Positions 1 to 4,096 of a stretch of DNA of 7,551 nucleotides are shown here, in pieces. Positions within the stretch are counted from its first letter, which is position 1, and each line of letters begins with the position of its first letter. Location: positions 1 to 7,551 of the forward strand of contig DASQIH010000143.1 in NCBI GenBank assembly GCA_035631655.1, given 5' to 3'. Origin of the DNA: Gp1-AA122 sp035631655 (lineage in GTDB: Bacteria > Acidobacteriota > Terriglobia > Terriglobales > Acidobacteriaceae). The position numbers and the translations under genes are program-made. The notes under the pieces are model-generated. The model was not told the DNA's origin, did no database searches, and saw only the letters and a program-made list of their open reading frames with translations.

Positions 1-206
1 GGGAGCCGATCTGCGCTCATTCTCTGGCTGTAAAGCTGAAGCGTCGTGTGCACATCACCGTGCCGGAGCAAACCCTGAACAACCTTCAGGTCTGTGCCGA
101 CACTCACGAGGAAGAAGGCCAGCAAGTGCTCAGGTTGTGCAAGCCAAATCTGCGTGGGTCGTCAGGCGAGAGAATCCCAACCTTGACCGCTGAACCTGGG
201 CCGCAG
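1..206 (-). pseudogene. Remnant of a tyrosine recombinase (phage-type integrase), C-terminal part, frameshifted
   Basis: Read on the minus strand, this stretch carries the end of a tyrosine recombinase catalytic domain, split over frames. From about 193 to 131 one frame reads SAVKVGILSPDDPRRFGLHN then L, the lead-in to the HxxR box. From 128 to the edge another frame reads HLLAFFLVS, then GTDLKVVQGLLRHGD, then TTLQLYSQRMSADRL. The LLRH histidine and the nucleophilic tyrosine (codon at 32-30) are visible. Adding one base at about 129/128 joins the frames into HNL-R-HLLAFFLVS, so a single-base deletion has removed the catalytic arginine of HxxR. A further short match (LRP at 206-198) lies in yet another register, suggesting a second indel. 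The N-terminal core-binding domain and first catalytic arginine are absent, because the GH16 gene ends at 300. The C-terminal tail continues past position 1. Site-specific recombination activity is therefore unlikely. A sequencing error could explain the frameshift but not the missing N-terminal half. Confidence 0.75.
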
Positions 207-299
207 CTGATTTCTCTGGCGCCTGAATTGGTCCTGCGAGAGTCGATGGGGTCGGTCCGCCCATCGCCACCGGAGTAAATCTCGGATCGTCGGGCATTG
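207..299. other. Unassigned spacer between GH16 gene and integrase remnant
   Basis: Between the GH16 stop codon and the recognisable integrase remnant there are about 93 bases with no convincing gene. A minus-strand ATG at 297-295 lies two bases after the GH16 stop and opens a frame of about 55 codons, but its translation is low-complexity, matches nothing I recognise and runs across the integrase remnant in the wrong frame. This is probably more decayed integrase sequence. I see no rho-independent terminator for the GH16 gene here. Confidence 0.4.
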
Positions 300-1163
300 T
301 TATGGTCTCGTCTCCTGTTTCGTTGCTGGCTCACTCCGGCGGTACACACGAACGTAGTCCACCAACATGCGTTGCGGAAAAATCGTGGTTGCGTCGGGGC
401 TGCCAGGCCAGTCTCCGCCGACTGCAACGTTGAGCAGCAAAAAGAAAGGCTTGTCGAAGGCCCACTTCCAGCCGGGCTTGAGGTCGGCTCGAGTGCGACG
501 CACGTAGAGGTTATGATCGACGAAGAAGCTGATGGAATCGGAATCCCACTCGACGGCGTAGATGTGGAAGTCGTCAGAGAAGTGCTGCTCGCCGGTAAGC
601 TTGTAACGCGCTTCAATTCCGGTTTCGCCGGTGTATCCTGGCCCGTGAATCGAGCCGTGGATGACGGAGGGCTCTTTGCCGATGTTCTCCATGATGTCGA
701 TCTCACCGCACGCCGGCCAGCCAACTCTTTCAATGTCGTCGCCCAGTATCCAGAAAGCAGGCCACATCCCTTCTCCAGCGGGAAGTTTTATGCGTGCTTC
801 AAAGCGGCCGTAGATCTGGCTGAATGTGCCAAGAGTCTTCAGCCGCGCGGACGTGTAGTTTCGTGTGACACCGTCCGGGCCAGTGTACTTCTCCGACCTT
901 GCCGTGATGACGAGATTGCCGTTCTGAACAGAAACGTTACTGTCGCGATCGGTGTAGTACTCGAGCTCCTGATTGCCCCATCCTCCTCCGCCCATCTCGG
1001 GTACCCACCTGGAGCGGTCAAGCGCTGGACCGTTGAATTCATCGCTCCAGACGAGCCTCCAGCCGGAGTTGTTTGCAGAGGGTGTGTTCTGACCGCAGCA
1101 GGTAACCACCAATCCTACAATGGCCGAGCACAGAACCGGCACTCTCATCCTGTCAGAAGGCAT
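300..1163 (-). CDS. GH16 family beta-glucanase (laminarinase-like), putative lipoprotein
   Basis: This 287-residue secreted glycoside hydrolase of family 16 most resembles endo-beta-1,3-glucanases (laminarinases) and would hydrolyse internal beta-1,3 or mixed beta-1,3/1,4 glucan bonds with retention. The signature is EIDIMENIG: E154 is the expected nucleophile, D156 the assisting residue and E159 the acid/base. Other family landmarks are WSDEFNG (39-45), WGNQELEYYTD (62-72), the GRFEARIKLP strand (119-128), MWPAFWILG (133-141), HGSIHGPGY (169-177), and the closing block LLLNVAVGGDWPG (242-254) with MLVDYVRVY (266-274). The first 25 residues form a signal peptide ending VVTCCGQ, compatible with a lipobox although threonine before cysteine is atypical. 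The start at 1163 is chosen because GGGAAG lies five bases upstream (1174-1169) and because the signal peptide begins there; an in-frame ATG at 1313 would add 50 residues overlapping the divergent GH30 gene. The gene is divergent from GH30. Exact specificity cannot be read from the sequence. Confidence 0.94.
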   Translation of the reverse strand: MPSDRMRVPVLCSAIVGLVVTCCGQNTPSANNSGWRLVWSDEFNGPALDRSRWVPEMGGGGWGNQELEYYTDRDSNVSVQNGNLVITARSEKYTGPDGVTRNYTSARLKTLGTFSQIYGRFEARIKLPAGEGMWPAFWILGDDIERVGWPACGEIDIMENIGKEPSVIHGSIHGPGYTGETGIEARYKLTGEQHFSDDFHIYAVEWDSDSISFFVDHNLYVRRTRADLKPGWKWAFDKPFFLLLNVAVGGDWPGSPDATTIFPQRMLVDYVRVYRRSEPATKQETRP

Positions 1164-1251
1164 GAAATCTTCCCGACGTGTTGCCGCGCAACGCGACGAT
1201 GCGCCATGAGCAACGAATTCGAATATTATCGCAGATGAGCAAGGAGGACGA
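1164..1251. promoter_or_regulatory. Divergent control region between GH16 and GH30 genes
   Basis: These 88 bases must hold promoters for both flanking genes. An AT-rich island at about 1217-1230 includes TATTAT at 1224-1229, a 5/6 match to a -10 box for GH30 that would give a leader of about 15 bases. On the other strand GATAAT (1230-1225) could serve GH16. No good -35 box lies at the right distance in either direction, so both calls are weak. A short inverted repeat, GTTGC-CGC-GCAAC (1180-1192), sits in the presumed GH16 leader. ATTCGAAT (1217-1224) is a small CG-centred palindrome. Neither resembles the palindrome at 4030-4051, so control by the neighbouring LacI protein is not evident here. 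The GH30 ribosome binding site AAGGAGG occupies 1241-1247. Confidence 0.4.
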
Positions 1252-2679
1252 ATGTCCACAGAAACGACCCGACGAGAGTTCCTGAGAACCTCCGCGCTGG
1301 GCTTGGCCGCCACCGCGACGGCAGTATCCCCTTTCGTAGCGAATGCTGAGGCGGGCCGCCCTGGTCAAATCATGTCTTGGGTGACGAATGAGAAGGTCCG
1401 TTTCCAGCGCCGGGAACCGATCCGTTGGCGGTCAGCCTCTGGTGTGCCGACCAAGGAAGCGATCGTCCTCAATGCGAAAGAGAAATTCCAGGAGATCCTT
1501 GGTTTCGGCTCGGCCTTCACCGATTCGGCATGTTTCATGTTGAACCAACTCTCCGCGCCTGCACGAGAAGAGTTGTTCCACAGTCTGTTTCACCCTTCAG
1601 AAATGAATCTGAATGTCTGCCGCACCTGCATTGGATCGAGCGACTATTCGACAAAAGTCTATAGCTATGACGAGGGAGAGCCGGATCCGGGAATGGAGCG
1701 CTTCTCGATCGAACACGATCGAGAGTACATCCTGCCGGTTCTTCGCGAAGCTAGAAAAGCGAATCCCGACCTCTTCCTTTTTTCGTCCCCCTGGAGCCCA
1801 CCTGGCTGGATGAAATCCGGCGGCTCAATGCTGGGCGGATCCATGCGGCGCCGGTATTTGCACCCGTATGCACAATATTTCTTGAGGTTTCTTCGCGCTT
1901 ATTCGGAGGCAGGCGTGCCGATTCAGGCGGTCACACCACAGAACGAAGTGGATACCGATCAAGATGGGCGCATGCCTGCCTGCATCTGGCCGCAGGAGTA
2001 CGAAATCGAGTTCGTCCGCGATCATTTGGGCCCATTGCTCGAGCAGAATGGGATTCCCACGAAGATCTGGATCCTCGATCACAACTACAACCTCTGGGGA
2101 CGTGCGATCTGTGAACTGGACGACCCAGGCCTGCGGAAATACTGCAATGCGGTTGCCTGGCATGGCTACGTCGGCACGCCGGAGATGATGAGCAAGGTTC
2201 ATTCCGCCCATCGCGACGCAGGGATGTATTGGACGGAAGGTGGTTCAGACTACACGAGCCCGGATTATCTGACGGATTGGGCGAAGTGGGGAGGGACCTT
2301 CACCCAGGTGCTCCGCAATTGGTGCCGGTCGATTACCGGCTGGAATCTCGCACTCGACGAACAGGGGCGTCCGAACATAGGACCATTTCCTTGCGGCGGT
2401 CTGGTCACGATTCACTCGCAAACCAAGGAGATCACGCGCAGCGGCCAGTACTGGGCCTTTGCGCATTTCTCGCGCGTGATTCAGCGGGGAGCCCGCCGTT
2501 TTGATTCTCAAGGCACGCCGCCCGGAGTCGAGCACGTCGCCTTCGAAAATCCGGGCGGACAACGAGTCTTGGTCGTGACCAACACCGGCCCTGACCGGCC
2601 TGCGACCCTGTCCATTGCCGATTGGGAAACCAGGATTTCGTTGGACAAGGACTCGGTAACGAGTTTGGTCTGGTCCTAA
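1252..2679 (+). CDS. GH30 family glycosidase (beta-1,6-glucanase / beta-glucosidase type), Tat-exported
   Basis: This 475-residue retaining glycoside hydrolase belongs to family 30, which includes glucosylceramidases, endo-beta-1,6-glucanases and beta-glucosidases. It starts with a twin-arginine signal, TRREFLR (6-12), followed by a hydrophobic stretch and a likely cut after ANA (32) or AEA (34), so it should be folded before export. Family landmarks in order are ILGFGSAFTDSACFML (82-97), RTCIGSSDYS (124-133), SSPWSPPGWMKSGGSM (178-193), AVTPQNEVDT (226-235) with E232 as acid/base, VAWHGY (301-306), and MYWTEGGSDY (325-334) with E329 as nucleophile. A C-terminal beta-sandwich covers about 405-475. 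Length fits a complete single-domain GH30 enzyme. The start is supported by AAGGAGG four bases upstream (1241-1247). Next to GH16 and GH116 genes, beta-1,6 debranching of beta-1,3-glucan is a reasonable role. A sphingolipid glucosidase role is an alternative, since human GBA1 is in this family; the subfamily is not resolved. Confidence 0.94.
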   Translation: MSTETTRREFLRTSALGLAATATAVSPFVANAEAGRPGQIMSWVTNEKVRFQRREPIRWRSASGVPTKEAIVLNAKEKFQEILGFGSAFTDSACFMLNQLSAPAREELFHSLFHPSEMNLNVCRTCIGSSDYSTKVYSYDEGEPDPGMERFSIEHDREYILPVLREARKANPDLFLFSSPWSPPGWMKSGGSMLGGSMRRRYLHPYAQYFLRFLRAYSEAGVPIQAVTPQNEVDTDQDGRMPACIWPQEYEIEFVRDHLGPLLEQNGIPTKIWILDHNYNLWGRAICELDDPGLRKYCNAVAWHGYVGTPEMMSKVHSAHRDAGMYWTEGGSDYTSPDYLTDWAKWGGTFTQVLRNWCRSITGWNLALDEQGRPNIGPFPCGGLVTIHSQTKEITRSGQYWAFAHFSRVIQRGARRFDSQGTPPGVEHVAFENPGGQRVLVVTNTGPDRPATLSIADWETRISLDKDSVTSLVWS

Positions 2680-2913
2680 GTGATCCTGATCCACGAGATC
2701 TATTTGCTTGCGAAACCATCGTCCGCCTGCTAAACACCACAGTGTCAGGATCATGATGGTTCGACACCTCTAGATTGCTCTTCGATGAGGTTCTTGCGGA
2801 CCACAGCCCCGTGCGCACACATTTTCCCGTATTTCAAGGATACGCACGTCCCGCATAGCTAGATCGCACTTCCATATTTGTCTAGCTTGCACATCGCAAT
2901 GGATGCGTTGGTA
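2680..2913. other. Gap between convergent GH30 and LacI genes, with inverted repeats
   Basis: No credible gene lies in these 234 bases. Just after the GH30 stop, TGATCCTGA (2681-2689) is exactly complementary to TCAGGATCA (2745-2753). A second pair, CGAAACCATC (2711-2720) and GATGGTTCG (2755-2763), matches with one bulged base and is interleaved with the first, as in a pseudoknot or two alternative folds. A short hairpin, CGTAT-TTCAAGG-ATACG, occupies 2828-2844. Three CTAG-led words resemble each other: 2770-2780, 2859-2869 and 2882-2892. None of these has the GC stem plus T-run of a classical terminator. The region presumably ends both convergent transcripts by other means. Confidence 0.5.
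2681..2763. repeat. Two interleaved inverted repeats downstream of GH30
   Basis: Arm A (2681-2689) pairs perfectly over nine bases with 2745-2753, and arm B (2711-2720) pairs with 2755-2763 with one bulge. Because arm B starts inside the loop of A and closes outside it, the order is A-B-A'-B'. In RNA this permits a pseudoknot or a switch between two stems. It could act as a 3'-end structure on the GH30 message. Chance remains a real alternative: one nine-base inverted pair in a gap of this size is not rare. Confidence 0.35.
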
Positions 2914-3945
2914 CTACTGGGCGGCCTGAGCGGTCGACTCGCGAATTACCAGTTCGGGTTTAATTGCAATCTGAGCGGGGTACTTCTTCTGCCCTTCAAT
3001 TCTTTCGATGAGGGTTCGCGCGGCGATTTCTCCCATGTTGCGAAGCGGTTGCCGAACGGTGGTCAAGCTCGGAAGGTGATAGGCAGCTTCCCGTATATCG
3101 TCAAAGCCGACCACCGACACATCTTGTGGGACGCCCAGACCGCTCTCCCGAATCGCGCGTATAGCTCCGATGGCAGAGATGTCATTGTAGGCGAATAACG
3201 CCGTGAATCGCCGCTTTCTGGATAGCAGTTCTCTTGTCGCTCGATAGCCGAGGTTAGGGGAAGGATCGTCTTCATTGAGCTGCACTATCAGTTCAGGGTC
3301 CATCGAAATTCCCAGTTCCGAAGAAGCGTCGCAAATCGCGCACCAACGATCGGCCGAGTCGGAACTGAAAGGCTGCCCTCGAATAAATGCGATCTTGCGA
3401 TGACCTAACCCCGCGAGGTGCTTCAACACGTCCCGCGCAGCTTGCGCGTGATCAAGCACGATGTTGGTAACGCCTTTCATGGCGCGATGCCCGGCCACCG
3501 CGACGGTTGGCAACGGCGGCGGATGCGTCAGGCTGGTATCCACCGTGATGAAGCCTTCGACACCGCGGGCCAACAGCACCCCCGTGTATTGCTCCAGCAT
3601 CTCCGGGTTGTGGCGGTGGACGACGGTCAAGAAGAAATACTTCCTGGCGCTGAGAAGAGCCTCAATGCCGCTAATGACCATCGCGCCATAAGGATCGCCG
3701 ATCTCCTCGGTGATGACTCCTATGGTGAAAGTTCGCTTGTTGCGCAACGTGCGGGCGAAGAAGTTTGGCCGGTAGTTCAGATCCTGGGCCGCAGCCAGAA
3801 TTCGATCTTTCGTGCGCTTAGGGATCGCTCGTGCGGCTGGCGAGTCGTTGAGAACAGCGGAAACCGTTCCCTTACTCAAGCCGACGTGTTCGGCAACCTG
3901 CTGCAGAGTTACTATGCCGTTGTTCGAAGTGGGTGCTTTTTGCAT
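2914..3945 (-). CDS. LacI-family transcriptional repressor
   Basis: This complete 343-residue LacI/GalR-type regulator has an N-terminal helix-turn-helix at about 12-34 (TLQQVAEHVGLSKGTVSAVL), then the hinge helix region YRPNFFARTLRNKRT (58-72). A periplasmic-binding-protein-like effector domain runs from TIGVITEEIGDPYGAMVISG (74-93) to the end. Within it are GHRKIAFIRG (181-190), ALFAYNDISAIGAIRAI (249-265), VPQDVSVVGFDD (272-283) and the LTTVRQPLRNMG segment (294-305). It would be cytoplasmic and dimeric, binding a CG-centred operator until a sugar ligand binds. The likely ligand is a glucan breakdown product, inferred from its enzyme neighbours. The start at 3945 is the only ATG preceding the DNA-binding domain; its ribosome site is poor (AGGAA about 13 bases upstream). 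The gene is divergent from GH116 and probably represses both GH116 and itself through the palindrome at 4030-4051. Confidence 0.95.
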   Translation of the reverse strand: MQKAPTSNNGIVTLQQVAEHVGLSKGTVSAVLNDSPAARAIPKRTKDRILAAAQDLNYRPNFFARTLRNKRTFTIGVITEEIGDPYGAMVISGIEALLSARKYFFLTVVHRHNPEMLEQYTGVLLARGVEGFITVDTSLTHPPPLPTVAVAGHRAMKGVTNIVLDHAQAARDVLKHLAGLGHRKIAFIRGQPFSSDSADRWCAICDASSELGISMDPELIVQLNEDDPSPNLGYRATRELLSRKRRFTALFAYNDISAIGAIRAIRESGLGVPQDVSVVGFDDIREAAYHLPSLTTVRQPLRNMGEIAARTLIERIEGQKKYPAQIAIKPELVIRESTAQAAQ

Positions 3946-3988
3946 GCCGAGAGCGAAATTCCTGCAAGGAGTCTAGTTCATCGTTCCG

Positions 3989-4002
3989 CTTTTCCGCAAA
4001 AG
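3989..4002. repeat. Short CG-centred inverted repeat in LacI leader
   Basis: The sequence CTTTTCCGCAAAAG has five-base complementary arms around CCGC, centred on a CG step like LacI-family operators. It lies in the predicted leader of the LacI gene, about 44 bases upstream of its start codon and about 41 bp centre-to-centre (close to four helical turns) from the stronger palindrome at 4030-4051. It could be an auxiliary binding site or chance; its arms do not match those of the main palindrome. Confidence 0.25.
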
Positions 4003-4009
4003 TTTATCC

Positions 4010-4037
4010 TTGTTTTCGTCGTGTTGCTGCGTACAAT
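4010..4037 (+). promoter_or_regulatory. Predicted sigma-70 promoter of the GH116 gene
   Basis: A -35 element TTGTTT (4010-4015) is followed after 16 bases by TACAAT (4032-4037), five of six matches to the -10 consensus. Transcription would begin near 4044, giving a leader of about 53 bases before the GH116 start codon. The -10 box lies inside the left half of the palindrome at 4030-4051, so a bound repressor would block polymerase directly. Confidence 0.5.
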
Positions 4038-4051
4038 AACGATTTTGTACG
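4030..4051. promoter_or_regulatory. Probable LacI-family operator shared by both divergent promoters
   Basis: The left half CGTACAATAAC and the right half GATTTTGTACG form a near-palindrome of 22 bases, with nine of eleven positions symmetrical and a CG step at the exact centre, the usual architecture for LacI-family binding sites. The outer seven bases of each arm are perfectly complementary. It lies between the LacI gene and GH116, covers the GH116 -10 box, and lies between and over the spacer and -10 elements of the predicted LacI-gene promoter. I infer that the adjacent LacI protein binds here and controls both genes. I found no second copy of the arms elsewhere in the window. Confidence 0.6.
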
Positions 4052-4061
4052 AGTTTGTCAA
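4033..4061 (-). promoter_or_regulatory. Predicted sigma-70 promoter of the LacI gene
   Basis: On the minus strand a perfect -35 hexamer TTGACA (4061-4056) is followed after 17 bases by TATTGT (4038-4033), four of six matches to the -10 consensus. Transcription would start near 4026, leaving a leader of about 80 bases. The element is back-to-back with, and overlaps, the GH116 promoter. The operator at 4030-4051 covers its spacer and -10, which predicts autorepression. Confidence 0.5.
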
Positions 4062-4096
4062 AATTCGCCCGTCATCAATGATGTCTGGAGCAGCCT

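Noticed and set aside
104..297. A small minus-strand gene starting at 297, two bases after the GH16 stop
   Set aside because: The roughly 55-codon product is unrecognisable, the only AGGAG is about 14 bases away, and the frame runs through the integrase remnant in the wrong register.
297..1238. A 313-codon open frame on the plus strand opposite the GH16 gene
   Set aside because: It mirrors a gene with clear GH16 catalytic motifs, shows no recognisable domain and no sound ribosome site; it is an antisense shadow.
1164..1313. Extending the GH16 protein by 50 residues to an upstream ATG at 1313
   Set aside because: It would overlap the start of GH30, bury the signal peptide and ignore the good GGGAAG site just before 1163.
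2828..2844. Hairpin CGTAT-TTCAAGG-ATACG as a terminator for the LacI or GH30 gene
   Set aside because: The stem is only five base pairs and no T-run follows it on either strand.
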